The notes: a model not told the origin generated them from the letters alone. DNA of 64,000 nucleotides from Achromobacter ruhlandii (GCF_902859695.1 NZ_CADIJL010000028.1:1-64000); one strand, 5' to 3'; numbered from the stretch's first letter, positions 45,239 through 55,081 are shown. Numbers and translations: made by a program.

Positions 45239-46342
45239 TCAGCGCCCCGACTTCAGCTCGGCCCACATGCGCGTCTGCAGGCGCTGGATGTTCAAGGGCT
45301 GGGCCTTGATGACATACAGCGACTTGGAGACCTCGGGCGACGGGTAGATCATGGGGTTGTCGGCCACGTCCTTGACCACGTACTTGCGCGCCTCTTTGTT
45401 GGCGTTGGGGTAGAACATGGTGTTGGTGATGGCGGCGTGCACCTGCGGCGTCTCGATGTAGTTGATGAACGCCAGGGCCTCTTCCGGATGCGGCGCGTCC
45501 TTCGGGATGACCATCAGGTCGAACCAGGCCGGGGCGCCGCCCTTGGGAATGAAGTAGTTCACTTCATACGGCTTCTTGGCCTCCTGGGCGCGCTTGCGGG
45601 CGATCATGACGTCGCCCGAGAAGCCGTAGACCATGCACAGGTCGCCCACGGCCAGCTCGTCGATGTAGCCCGAGGAGCTGAACTGGCGGATGTACGGGCG
45701 GATCTGCTTGAGCACGTCCAGCGCGGCCTTGTAGTCGTCCGGGTTGGCGCTGTTGGGGTCCTTGCCCAGGTACTTGAGCACCGCCGGGAACACCTGCGCG
45801 GCCTCGTCCAGCATCGAGATGCCGCATTCCTTGAGCTTGGCGGCGTTCTCGGGCTTGAAGATCATGTCCCAGTTGGCCAGGTCGACGTTGTCGCCCATGA
45901 TCTGCTTGACCTTGGTGACGTTGTAGCCCAGGCCGTTGGTGCCGTAGCCCCACGGAATGGCGTATTCGTTGCCGGGATCGACCGAGGCGACCAGCGCCAT
46001 GACGTCGGGATCCAGGTACTTCCAGTTGGGGATCTTGGACTTGTCCAGCTTCTGGAACAGGCCGGCCTCGATCTGGCGCGAGGCGTAATGCGTGGACGGG
46101 ACAACGACGTCGTAACCCGATTTGCCGGCCAGCAGCTTGGCCTGCAGCGTGTCGTTGCTGTCGTAGACGTCGTAACGGACCTTGATGCCGGTTTCCTTCT
46201 CGAAACCCGAGATCGTGTCCGGGGCCGTGTACTCGGCCCAGTTGTAGACGTTGACGACCTTGTTCTGCGCCATCGCCGCCGACGTGGCTGCCGCGACCAG
46301 CATCGTCCCCAGCGCCCAGCGCATTCCCGCCCGTAGTTTCAT
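45239..46342 (-). CDS. potF: Putrescine-binding periplasmic protein PotF
   Basis: 367 residues. Signal peptide ending AMA, cleavage after about residue 25, then the PotD/PotF fold start VVNVYNWAEYTAPDTISGFEKETGIKV. The family ligand region YAIPWGYGTNGLGYN and the late LNIQRLQTRMWAELKSGR tail fit PotF more than PotD. First gene of potFGHI; its 150-base upstream region carries the likely promoter. Confidence 0.93.
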   Translation of the reverse strand: MKLRAGMRWALGTMLVAAATSAAMAQNKVVNVYNWAEYTAPDTISGFEKETGIKVRYDVYDSNDTLQAKLLAGKSGYDVVVPSTHYASRQIEAGLFQKLDKSKIPNWKYLDPDVMALVASVDPGNEYAIPWGYGTNGLGYNVTKVKQIMGDNVDLANWDMIFKPENAAKLKECGISMLDEAAQVFPAVLKYLGKDPNSANPDDYKAALDVLKQIRPYIRQFSSSGYIDELAVGDLCMVYGFSGDVMIARKRAQEAKKPYEVNYFIPKGGAPAWFDLMVIPKDAPHPEEALAFINYIETPQVHAAITNTMFYPNANKEARKYVVKDVADNPMIYPSPEVSKSLYVIKAQPLNIQRLQTRMWAELKSGR

Positions 46343-46492
46343 TACCAGCCCCCCAGCGATATGCCGTAAGTTACAGGAGTACCAAAAGGCGGAATCATAA
46401 AGCCTTTTAGCGCTGGCCTGCCCAACTTTACCGGGAGATTTAGCGTAATTTGGCGCAATTGGGCCCGGATCAGGCCCGTGGCGCGGCCCACC
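46343..46492. promoter_or_regulatory. potF upstream region with small hairpin
   Basis: AAAAGGC (46384-46390) and GCCTTTT (46402-46408) can pair around an 11-base loop, with a short T-run on the minus strand. This may end the kdkA transcript. A weak minus-strand promoter (TTGGGC ... TTTATG, 18-base spacing) overlaps it. Confidence 0.35.
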
Positions 46493-47224
46493 TCAGGGCT
46501 GTACGCCGACCCCCCAGGCGGTCCAGTAGCTATCGCGCAGTTTGAGCCAGAAACGCTCGCCTTCCTCCCCGGCCACCTTGACCAGGGAGCGGCGCAGGCG
46601 TTCCAGGTTGCCCTGGCGCTGGCGGTCGGACAGGCCGCCCTGGGTGCCGCGGTCGAAATCGATCAGCCAGACCCGGCCGTCCGAGCCGATCAGGATGTTG
46701 AAGGCGTTCAGGTCGGCGTGCCAGACGCCGGCCCGGTGCATGCGCACGATGGCCTCGGCCACCGGCTGCCACAGGGGTTCGGCCAGCGCCTGGGCCAGCG
46801 GCCGCACGCCCGGGATGCGCTCGACCACGATGGCGGCGCGGTAGGTCGGGCCCTGGCGCCAGTAGGCCGCGGCCAGGGGAGCCGGCACCGGCAGCCCCTG
46901 GGCGCGCATGGCGGCCAGCAGGCGGAACTCACGGAAGCTGCGGGTGCGGGCCTCGCCCGCCCACAGATAGGTGTCGCGGCTGAGCTTGGCGATCAACCCG
47001 CCGCGCCGGTAGCGCCGCAGCACGCCCTGCCAGCCCGGCCCCTGCACGAACCACGCCGCCTGGCGGCCGCCGGCGTCCACCGGCCGGGCGCGCTCGCCAT
47101 AGTGGGCCGGGTTGAACAGTTCGGGGCCGGATTCGCCCAGGCGCGGATCGGCCAGCATGGCGCCGGCCAGCGGCGCCGGCCAGCGGTGGCGCCGGGCGCC
47201 GGAGGGATCCCGCTCAACCTTCAC
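46493..47224 (-). CDS. kdkA: 3-deoxy-D-manno-octulosonic acid (Kdo) kinase
   Basis: 243 residues, lipopolysaccharide kinase (KdkA/InaA) family with a eukaryotic-like kinase fold: GVLRRYRRGG, catalytic loop HADLNAFNILI and metal motif LIDFDRG. KdkA phosphorylates Kdo on lipid A precursors in bacteria that carry a single Kdo, as described for Haemophilus and Bordetella. Its start overlaps the globin gene by 11 bases. Confidence 0.9.
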   Translation of the reverse strand: MKVERDPSGARRHRWPAPLAGAMLADPRLGESGPELFNPAHYGERARPVDAGGRQAAWFVQGPGWQGVLRRYRRGGLIAKLSRDTYLWAGEARTRSFREFRLLAAMRAQGLPVPAPLAAAYWRQGPTYRAAIVVERIPGVRPLAQALAEPLWQPVAEAIVRMHRAGVWHADLNAFNILIGSDGRVWLIDFDRGTQGGLSDRQRQGNLERLRRSLVKVAGEEGERFWLKLRDSYWTAWGVGVQP

Positions 47225-47636
47225 GGTTGCGCATCCAGTCGGCCACGCCGAAGAACGATTGCAGCAGGCGCTCGACCAGGGCGGGGTCGATGCCCTCGTC
47301 CTCCATGGCGCGGCCCATGCAGGCCACCCATTGGTCGCGCTCGATCTCGCCGATCGAGAACGGCAGGTGCCGCGCCCGCAGGCGCGGATGGCCGAAGCGC
47401 TCTATATAGTGGTCCGGGCCGCCGAAATAGCCGCACAGGAACCAGAACAGCTTGTCGCGGGCCTGGTCCAGGCTGGGGCCATGCGCGGCGCGCAGTTCCT
47501 TCAGGTCCGGCTCCATGTCCATCAGGTCATAGAAACGGTCGACCAGGGCGCGCACGCCGGGCTCGCCGCCCAGGAGATCGAAAATGCTGCGGGAGGTTTC
47601 CACGGGTTCGGCAGGGGTTTGGACGGAAGTCGTCAT
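47214..47636 (-). CDS. Group II truncated hemoglobin
   Basis: 140 residues with an N-terminal extension of about 15. Globin-type start SIFDLLGGEPGVRALVDRFYDLM, then FLCGYFGGPDHYIERFGHPRLRARHLPFSI; the proximal His is the one in FGHPRLRARH and Trp in ERDQWVACM (position G8) marks group II. These bind O2 or NO for stress roles. ATG 47636 shares one base with the preceding FtsX-type gene stop (TGATG). Confidence 0.9.
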   Translation of the reverse strand: MTTSVQTPAEPVETSRSIFDLLGGEPGVRALVDRFYDLMDMEPDLKELRAAHGPSLDQARDKLFWFLCGYFGGPDHYIERFGHPRLRARHLPFSIGEIERDQWVACMGRAMEDEGIDPALVERLLQSFFGVADWMRNREG

Positions 47637-50167
47637 CAGGTTTCTCTCAGGGTGACCAGCGGCGGGGTGCGCAGCACGCCGCGCAGCGCCAGCGCGCCAC
47701 CGGCCCAGGCGCCGAGCATACCCGCGCCGACCCCCACCAGCCAGGGCCAGAGGCTGAGGGTAATCGTGAAATCGAACACCTGGGTTGATAAAACCCAAGC
47801 GATCGCGCTGGCGCCGGCCGCCGCCAACAGGCCGGCCAGGCCGCCCACGGCCCACAGCTCGATGCGCTGCGAACGCGCCAACTGGCGCCGGGTGGCGCCC
47901 AGCGCGCGCAGCACCGCGGCTTCGCGCATGCGTTCGTCGCGGGTGGCGGTCAGCGCGGCCGACAGCACCAGCACGCCGGCCGCCAGCGTGAACAGGAACA
48001 GCAGCTGCACCGCGCGGCCGACCTCATTGAGCACCGACTGCAGCTGTTGCAGGATGGCGCCCACGTCGAACACCGTCAGGTTCGGGAACTGCCGCACCAG
48101 CGCGGGCAGCACCTGGGCCTTTTCCGGCGGCAGGTAGAAGGACGTGATCCAGCTTTGCGGCATGTCGGCCAGGGTCTCGGGCGTGAGGATGGCGAAAAAA
48201 TTGACGCGCATCGTATCCCAATCCACCCGCCGGGTGCTGGAGACGGCCACCTCGAACTGCTGGCCGGCCACGTCGAAGGTCATCTTGTCGCCCAGCTTGA
48301 TGCCCAGGGTCTTGGCCAGGCCCGACTCCAGCGACACCTCGGCCGAACCCGGCTTGAGCCAGCGGCCCTGCTCGATGCGGTTGGACGACGGCATCTGCTC
48401 GCCGTAGGACAGGTTGAATTCGCGGTCCACCAGGCGCTTGGCGCGCGGTTCCTCGTAGTCGTCCGGTCCCACCGGCTTGCCGTTGACGGCGATCAGGCGG
48501 CCCCGCACCATCGGCGACAGCACGATCTGGCCCAGCCCCTCGCGGGTCAGCGCGTCGGTCACGGCCTGGCGCTGGTCGGGCTGCACATTGATGAGGAAGC
48601 GGTTGGGCGCGTCCGGCGGCAGCGTGCGCTGCCAGCCCTGGATCAGATCGGTGCGGGTCATGGCCAGCAGCAGCAGGGCCATCAGGCCCACCGCCAGCGC
48701 GCACACCTGGGTGATGGTGGCGGCGCGCCGGCGCACCACGCCGGCCAGCGCGAACCGCAGCGCCGGCAGGCCGGCGGCCAGGCCGCGCAGGCGCGCCAGG
48801 CCCAGGATGCAGAGCCAGGCCACCAGCGCGAACAGCGCGAACGCCCCCAGGAACCCGCCCGCCACCACGCCGCCCAGCTTGGCGTCGCCGGCGAACCACC
48901 AGATCAGCAGCGCGAAGCCGACCGCGCCAACGCCATAGCCGAGCGCGCTGCGGGCGCTGATGACGTCGGCGTCGCGCCGCAGCACCCGCGCCGGCGGCAC
49001 GTGGCGCAACTGCGCCAGGGCCGGCAGGGCGAAGCCCAGCAACAGCAGGAGGCCGGTCAGCAGCCCCTGCAGGGCCGGAATGGCCGAGGGCGCGGGCAGC
49101 GTCGTGTCGATCAGCGTGCCCAGCAGCATCACCAGCACCTGGTGCACCGCATAGCCCAGCAGGCAGCCCGCCGCCGAAGCGAACAGGCCGACCAGCGCGA
49201 ATTCCAGGGTCAGCATGCGCGAGACCTGCGACTGCACCGCCCCCAGGCAGCGCATCACGGCGATGCCGTCGCGATGCCGGGTCATGTAGCGGCCCGCCGC
49301 CAGCGCCACCGCCACCGCCGAGATCAGCACCGCCAGGAGCGCCACCAGCGACAGGAAGCGCTGCGCCCGGTCCAGGGTGCGGCGCACCTCGGGCCGGCCC
49401 GATTCCAGCGTGGCGACCTTCTGGCCGCGCTTGAGATTCTGGCCCAGCCAGGCCGAATAGCCGGCCACCGCGTCCGGCTGGCCCGCCACCAGCAGGGCGT
49501 AGCCGATGCGGCTGCCGGGCGCGATCAGCCCGGTGGCCGGCAGGTCGCTGGCGCGCAGCATCACCCGCGGCGCGACGTTGACGAACTGCATGCCGCGGTC
49601 CGGCTCATAGGTGATGACCCGGTCGATGCGCAGGTGGGCGTCGCCCACGTTGAGGGTGTCGCCGACCTTCAGGCCCAGCAGCGACAGCAGTTGGCCGTCC
49701 ACCCAGACCGCGCCCTCGGGCGGAATGTCGCGGGTGGGACCGTCGGGATTGAACGGCGCGTCGGTCACCCGCAGGGCGCCGCGCAGCGGATAGCCCGGTT
49801 CGACCGCCTTCAGGGCCGCCAACTGGGCGCCGTCGCCGGCGCTGACCATGGACGGGAACTGCCAGGTATTGGAGACGGACAGGCCCCGCTCGCGGGCCTG
49901 ATCGAGAAAGGCCGCCGGCACCGGTTCGTCCGCGTCCAGCACCAGGTCGGCGCCCAGCATCTGGCCCGCGTCGCGCTCCAGCGCCCGGCTGACCCGGTCG
50001 GCCAGGAAGCCGACGCTGGTGACGGCGGCCACCGCCACCACCAGGGCCAGCACCAGCAGCCGCAGCTCGCCGGCGCGGGCGTCGCGCATCATCATGCGGG
50101 CGCCCAGCGCCAGGGTGGTCCAAAAGCCGGGGCGCCTGGCCCGTGAGACATCAGGGAAATCCATCAT
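47636..50167 (-). CDS. Large FtsX-family ABC transporter permease (YbbP-like)
   Basis: 843 residues. One N-terminal helix (about 36-55), a periplasmic domain, three helices (about 270-395), further helices 405-500, a second periplasmic domain and three C-terminal helices (about 715-830): two FtsX/MacB_PCD modules as in YbbP. These proteins work with an ATPase of the YbbA/LolD type, but none is adjacent. YbbP homologues may handle lipids or lipoproteins. It is first of an overlapping trio with the globin and kdkA genes. Confidence 0.87.
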   Translation of the reverse strand: MMDFPDVSRARRPGFWTTLALGARMMMRDARAGELRLLVLALVVAVAAVTSVGFLADRVSRALERDAGQMLGADLVLDADEPVPAAFLDQARERGLSVSNTWQFPSMVSAGDGAQLAALKAVEPGYPLRGALRVTDAPFNPDGPTRDIPPEGAVWVDGQLLSLLGLKVGDTLNVGDAHLRIDRVITYEPDRGMQFVNVAPRVMLRASDLPATGLIAPGSRIGYALLVAGQPDAVAGYSAWLGQNLKRGQKVATLESGRPEVRRTLDRAQRFLSLVALLAVLISAVAVALAAGRYMTRHRDGIAVMRCLGAVQSQVSRMLTLEFALVGLFASAAGCLLGYAVHQVLVMLLGTLIDTTLPAPSAIPALQGLLTGLLLLLGFALPALAQLRHVPPARVLRRDADVISARSALGYGVGAVGFALLIWWFAGDAKLGGVVAGGFLGAFALFALVAWLCILGLARLRGLAAGLPALRFALAGVVRRRAATITQVCALAVGLMALLLLAMTRTDLIQGWQRTLPPDAPNRFLINVQPDQRQAVTDALTREGLGQIVLSPMVRGRLIAVNGKPVGPDDYEEPRAKRLVDREFNLSYGEQMPSSNRIEQGRWLKPGSAEVSLESGLAKTLGIKLGDKMTFDVAGQQFEVAVSSTRRVDWDTMRVNFFAILTPETLADMPQSWITSFYLPPEKAQVLPALVRQFPNLTVFDVGAILQQLQSVLNEVGRAVQLLFLFTLAAGVLVLSAALTATRDERMREAAVLRALGATRRQLARSQRIELWAVGGLAGLLAAAGASAIAWVLSTQVFDFTITLSLWPWLVGVGAGMLGAWAGGALALRGVLRTPPLVTLRET

Positions 50168-50279
50168 CTGCCAATGTTAACCAACGGCCGGAATGGGGGC
50201 CGAATCCCGCTATCATGCGCGAAGCGCCTTGCGGCGCCGCACACCCACTGAAAAAAATACCGAATCCCTGGAGAAGACA

Positions 50280-51254
50280 ATGCGTAAATCCTGGCTCGCG
50301 GCCACGATCCTGGCCGCCTGCGCGGTCGCCGCGCCCCTGGCCGCCTCGGCCCAGACTCCCCTGAAGATGGCCTATGCCCTGTCCACGTCGTCGCACTATG
50401 GCGCCGGCGCCGACGCCCTGGCCAAGTCGATCGAGGCGTCCAGCAACGGCAAGTACAAGGTACAGCAATTCGCCAACAGCGCGCTGGGCGGCGAACGCGA
50501 GGTGATCGAAGGCCTGCAGATCGGCACCATCGACCTGGCCATCGTCTCGACCGGCGCCACCCTGAACTTCGTGCCCGAGACCGGCGTCTTCGACATCCCC
50601 TTCCTGCTGCGCGACCTGCCACATGCGCGCAACGTGCTCGACAGCAAGATCGGACAGGATATGCTGGCAAAGTTCCCCAGCCGCGGCATCATCGCGCTGG
50701 CCTGGGGCGAACAGGGCTTTCGCCATCTGACCAACAACGTGCGCCCGGTCAAGACGCCGGCCGACGCCAAGGGCCTGAAGATCCGCACCACGGAAAACCC
50801 GATCCACATCACCGCCTTCCGCCAGATCGGCATCCTGCCGACCCCGATGGCCTGGCCGGAAGTGGCCACCGCCCTGCAGCAGGGCACCATCGACGGCCAG
50901 GAAAACCCGCTGTCGGTGATCACCTCGGCCAAGCTGTCGCAGATGCAGAAATACTTGTCGCTGACCGGCCACGTCTACGGCCCGGCGCTGGTGCTGATGT
51001 CGGCCAACGTCTATGACGGCCTGTCGGCCGACGACAAGGCCAAGTTCGACAAGGCCGGCAAGGAATCGGCCCAGGCCATGCGCGCCTACGTCGACAACAT
51101 CGAGAAGACCGGCGTCGAGCAGCTCAAGAAGGAAGGCATGCAGGTCACGGAAGTCGACCGCGCCGCCTTCGCCGCCGCCGTCGAGCCGGCCTACCCCGAG
51201 TACTACAAGAAGTTCGACAAGAAGCTGATCGACTCGATCCGCGACACCAAGTAA
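50280..51254 (+). CDS. dctP: TRAP transporter solute-binding protein (DctP)
   Basis: 324 residues. Signal peptide with cleavage after ASA (about residue 24). DctP fold: AYALSTSSHYGAGADALAKSIE, then GLKIRTTENPIHITAFRQIGILPTPMAWPEVATALQQGTIDGQENP, which holds the conserved Arg that binds the carboxylate of the ligand. The precise organic acid is unknown. GGAG before ATG 50280 supports the start. dctQ follows after 94 bases. Confidence 0.92.
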   Translation: MRKSWLAATILAACAVAAPLAASAQTPLKMAYALSTSSHYGAGADALAKSIEASSNGKYKVQQFANSALGGEREVIEGLQIGTIDLAIVSTGATLNFVPETGVFDIPFLLRDLPHARNVLDSKIGQDMLAKFPSRGIIALAWGEQGFRHLTNNVRPVKTPADAKGLKIRTTENPIHITAFRQIGILPTPMAWPEVATALQQGTIDGQENPLSVITSAKLSQMQKYLSLTGHVYGPALVLMSANVYDGLSADDKAKFDKAGKESAQAMRAYVDNIEKTGVEQLKKEGMQVTEVDRAAFAAAVEPAYPEYYKKFDKKLIDSIRDTK

Positions 51255-51348
51255 GCGCAAGGTCGGCGCGGCCGCGGACGGCGGACGGAAGCGATTTCCG
51301 CCCGCCCCCTGCCGCCGCGCGCCCTGTCATCCGCTCCTGGAAATCCTC

Positions 51349-51849
51349 ATGCGTCTGCTCTGCGCCTTCGACCGCGTCCTGTTCAAACTGGTGTCGGTCA
51401 TCGCCCAACTCCTGCTGGTGGCCGCCGCGGCCGCCGCCTTCTACCAGGTCATCGCCCGCTTCGTGCTGCATTCGCCCGCCGACTGGAGCGAGGTGCTGAC
51501 CCGCGCCCTGCTGATCTGGACGGTGCTGCTGGGCGTGGCCCTGGCCTTCCGTCATGGCGCCATGATCAGCGTCGAACTGCTGCGCAACCTGCTGGGCGGC
51601 ATGCGCCGCCGCGTGCTGGAGGCCGTCATCGGCCTGATCTGCGCCGGCTTTCTCGGCTTCATCGCCTGGATCGGCGGCCAGATGACCTACCGCGTGCGTT
51701 TCCAGAACGTGCCCAGCCTGGACATCTCGATCTCCTGGATCTACCTGGCGATCCCGGTGGGCGCGACGCTCGCCGCCATCGCCGTGCTGGCGCGCTGGTG
51801 CGCCGGCGAGGAAGACAACACGCCCGTGCGCAACGACGCGCAGGGTTGA
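51349..51849 (+). CDS. dctQ: TRAP transporter small permease (DctQ)
   Basis: 166 residues, four transmembrane helices, typical DctQ segments FYQVIARFVLHSPADWSEVLTRALLIW and LDISISWIYLAIPVG. It pairs with the large permease at 51884, which starts 34 bases after its stop. Confidence 0.9.
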   Translation: MRLLCAFDRVLFKLVSVIAQLLLVAAAAAAFYQVIARFVLHSPADWSEVLTRALLIWTVLLGVALAFRHGAMISVELLRNLLGGMRRRVLEAVIGLICAGFLGFIAWIGGQMTYRVRFQNVPSLDISISWIYLAIPVGATLAAIAVLARWCAGEEDNTPVRNDAQG

Positions 51850-51883
51850 GCCCCGGTCCCGAATCCAAGCAGCCGATATCGCC

Positions 51884-53161
51884 ATGTCCCAATTAATGAT
51901 TGTCTCGATGCTGATTTTCTTCGGGCTGTCCGTGCCGGTCGCCGTGTCGATCGGGCTGGCCAGCCTGGCGGGGGTCGGCGCCGCCAACCTGCCCTGGCTG
52001 GTGGTGGCCCAGCAGCTTTATGCCGCGCTGGACAAGTACCCGCTGGTCGCGATCCCGTTCTTCATTCTGGCCGGCAACCTGATGGAAGCCGGCGGCATCT
52101 CCGAACGCATGGTGGAGTTCGCCAAGAGCGTGGTCGGCGGCATCCAGGGCGGCCTGGCCTGCACCTGCGTGCTGACCTGCATGATCTTCGCAGCCGTGGC
52201 CGGCTCCAGCGTCGCCACCACCTTCGCGGTGGGCGCCATCCTGATCCCGGCCATGATCCGCCACGGCTATCCCGCCCCCTTCGCCGCGTCATTGCAGGCC
52301 AGCGCGGCCGAGCTGGGCGTGATCATCCCGCCGTCGATCCCGATGATCCTGTTCGCGGTGTCCACCGACACCTCCACCGGCGAGCTGTTCATCGCCGGCG
52401 TCATGCCCGGCATCCTGATCGGCCTGGCGCTGATGTTCTACGTCTGGTTCTACGCCAAGCGCAACAACCTGGGCAAGCGCGACGGCGAAGGCCGCCTGCC
52501 GCTGTGGCCAGCCTTCAAGCGCGCCTGGCTGGCGCTGATGATGCCGGTGATCATCCTGGGCGGCATCTACGGCGGCGTCTTCACCCCGACCGAGGCCTCG
52601 GTGGTGGCGGTGATGTACGCGGTGGTGGTGGGCAAGTTCATCTACCGCCGCCTGAGCTTCAAGCAACTGTCGGACACGCTGCACAAGTCGGTGGTGTCGA
52701 CCGCCGTGATCATGTTCGTGATCGCCAACGCCGGCGTCTTCAGCTTCCTGCTGAACCGCGCCGGCATCCCCGATGCGCTGGGCGTGTGGCTGGCGCAGCT
52801 GTTCGACACCCAGTTCTCATTCCTGATGGGCGTGAACCTGGCGCTGTTCGTGATCGGCATGTTCATCGAGACCTCGGCCTCGATCGTGGTGCTGGCCCCG
52901 CTGCTGCTGCCGGTGGCGCTGAAGTTCGGGCTGGACCCGGTGCACTTCGGCATCATCATGGTGGTCAACCTGGCCCTGGGCATGATCACGCCGCCGTTCG
53001 GGGTGAATCTGTTCGCGGCCTGCGCGGTGGCGAAGCTGCCGCTGGAGCGGTTGATCAAGCCCTTGATTCCGTTTGTGGGGGTGGTGATTGTTTGTCTGAT
53101 GGTGATTACTTATTGGCCGGGGTTGTCATTGGGACTACGGGATTTGGTTTATTCGAAGTAG
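51884..53161 (+). CDS. dctM: TRAP transporter large permease (DctM)
   Basis: 425 residues, about 12 helices, with DctM signatures PLVAIPFFILAGNLMEAGGIS and GSSVATTFAVGAILIPAMIRHGYPAPFAASLQASAAELGVIIPPSIPMILF. Sodium-driven uptake of an organic acid bound by DctP. Last gene of the set. Codon use becomes less GC-rich over the final 100 bases, just before the repeat region begins. Confidence 0.93.
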   Translation: MSQLMIVSMLIFFGLSVPVAVSIGLASLAGVGAANLPWLVVAQQLYAALDKYPLVAIPFFILAGNLMEAGGISERMVEFAKSVVGGIQGGLACTCVLTCMIFAAVAGSSVATTFAVGAILIPAMIRHGYPAPFAASLQASAAELGVIIPPSIPMILFAVSTDTSTGELFIAGVMPGILIGLALMFYVWFYAKRNNLGKRDGEGRLPLWPAFKRAWLALMMPVIILGGIYGGVFTPTEASVVAVMYAVVVGKFIYRRLSFKQLSDTLHKSVVSTAVIMFVIANAGVFSFLLNRAGIPDALGVWLAQLFDTQFSFLMGVNLALFVIGMFIETSASIVVLAPLLLPVALKFGLDPVHFGIIMVVNLALGMITPPFGVNLFAACAVAKLPLERLIKPLIPFVGVVIVCLMVITYWPGLSLGLRDLVYSK

Positions 53162-53184
53162 GTTTATTGATTGCGGTGGTGGCT

Positions 53185-53361
53185 TCGTAGGCCGCCTGTT
53201 GCGGCGGGGTGGGCCGGGTGGGGCGCCAACGATTGCGGTCCGGAGCGTTCGCTCCGGACTGCCCCATCCTCATCCTCGTAGTCGCCTGCGGCGACTGCCT
53301 TCGGATTCCGTCGGGCGCATCGACGGCGCCCCACCCGGCCCACCCCGCCGCAACAGGCTAC
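53185..53361. repeat. Inverted-repeat element I
   Basis: Perfect 34-bp arms at 53194-53227 and 53325-53358 enclose a 97-base core. Inside the core, GTCCGGAG / CTCCGGAC (53238-53245, 53252-53259) and AGTCGCC / GGCGACT (53280-53286, 53290-53296) form smaller hairpins. The flank TCGTAG (53185-53190) faces CTAC at the far end. The core is shared with element II, the arms are not. Confidence 0.85.
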
Positions 53362-53419
53362 CGGCATCCAGACATGGGGCGCTGCTACATCGAGGTGTGG
53401 GGAGAGAGATTTGCGGGGC

Positions 53420-53603
53420 CCGCCCCAAATGGCCGCGCGGGCGGCCTTTTGGGGCTTACGCGGGGTCTTGCGATTGGTGATGCCGCTGCGCGCTTGCGGG
53501 GAATGGTGCGGAGGGAGCCGCCTCAAAGCGGCCGCGCGGGCGGCCTGATGAGGCCTACGCGACGTCTTGCGATGCGTGATGCCGCTATCGCGTGTGGGAA
53601 CGG
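53420..53603 (+). repeat. Two direct hairpin repeats, period 98
   Basis: Units begin CCGCCCCAAAT at 53420 and CCGCCTCAAAG at 53518 and stay alignable for about 86 bases (shared GTCTTGCGAT, GTGATGCCGCT). Each opens with a hairpin: inner stem GGCCGC / GCGGCC with loop GCGG, outer stem CCCCAAA / TTTGGGG in the first and CCTCA / TGAGG in the second. The outer stem changes on both sides in step. Confidence 0.75.
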
Positions 53604-53647
53604 CGAAATCGAGTGCTATTGAGAGATCGTTGGCACCAAGACTGTTT

Positions 53648-53702
53648 GTGGTCGGCGCGCGAAACTCGCCACGCGCAACACAGCCGACATCGCGCCGACC
53701 AC
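53648..53702. repeat. 12-bp inverted repeat with 31-base spacer
   Basis: GTGGTCGGCGCG (53648-53659) and CGCGCCGACCAC (53691-53702) are exact complements. Its layout resembles a shorter version of elements I and II but the spacer is unrelated to their core. Confidence 0.6.
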
Positions 53703-53882
53703 CACCGCCCCTCCCCCTGACGTGCGGAACCACCAGAAAGCCGCTCGCCACCCGCGCACAGCGCACCCGCCCCACTTTCAAATGCACAGACGCCCAGCGT
53801 GGCCGTCCGCGCGGCCGCGATGGGCAACCCTGCAGGTTTCATGCCCTGCACACAGGTCTAGCAACGCAACAAGCCAAGACGC

Positions 53883-54060
53883 TCGTAGCCCCTCGGTCGG
53901 GCGGACCCGATGGCGGGCAACCTCGATGCGCCCGACGGAATCCGAAGGAGTCGCCGAAGGCGAGGACGAGGATGAGGCAGGGGCAGTCCGGAGCGAACGC
54001 TCCGGACCGCAATCGTGGGCGCCCGCCATCGGGTCCGCCCGACCGAGGGGTGACCTACGA
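53883..54060. repeat. Inverted-repeat element II, opposite orientation to I
   Basis: Perfect 30-bp arms at 53889-53918 and 54021-54050 enclose a 102-base core. Read in reverse complement, the core matches that of element I nearly throughout (GATTGCGGTCCGGAGCG, CCTCATCCTCGT, TTCGGATTCCGTCGGGCGCA). TCGTAG (53883-53888) and CTACGA (54055-54060) flank it. The arm sequences differ from those of element I. Confidence 0.85.
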
Positions 54061-54097
54061 AGCCCGCTCCCGCACCAAAACCCCACCAGGAAAGCCA

Positions 54098-55070
<973 letters not shown>

Positions 55071-55081
<11 letters not shown>

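Larger units (their letters stand above)
53162..54097. other. Repeat-rich non-coding region between TRAP and peptide-type ABC loci
   Basis: 936 bases without a supportable gene; open frames crossing it are artefacts of its high GC and repeats. It contains two large inverted-repeat elements in opposite orientation sharing a core, one pair of direct hairpin repeats and one wide 12-bp inverted repeat. It separates convergent transcripts, so part of it may act as terminators, but its size and internal similarity exceed that role. Confidence 0.8.

Noticed and set aside
53162..54097. CRISPR array or insertion sequence
   Set aside because: Repeats are few, long, inverted and irregularly spaced, with no spacers, transposase or target-site duplications.
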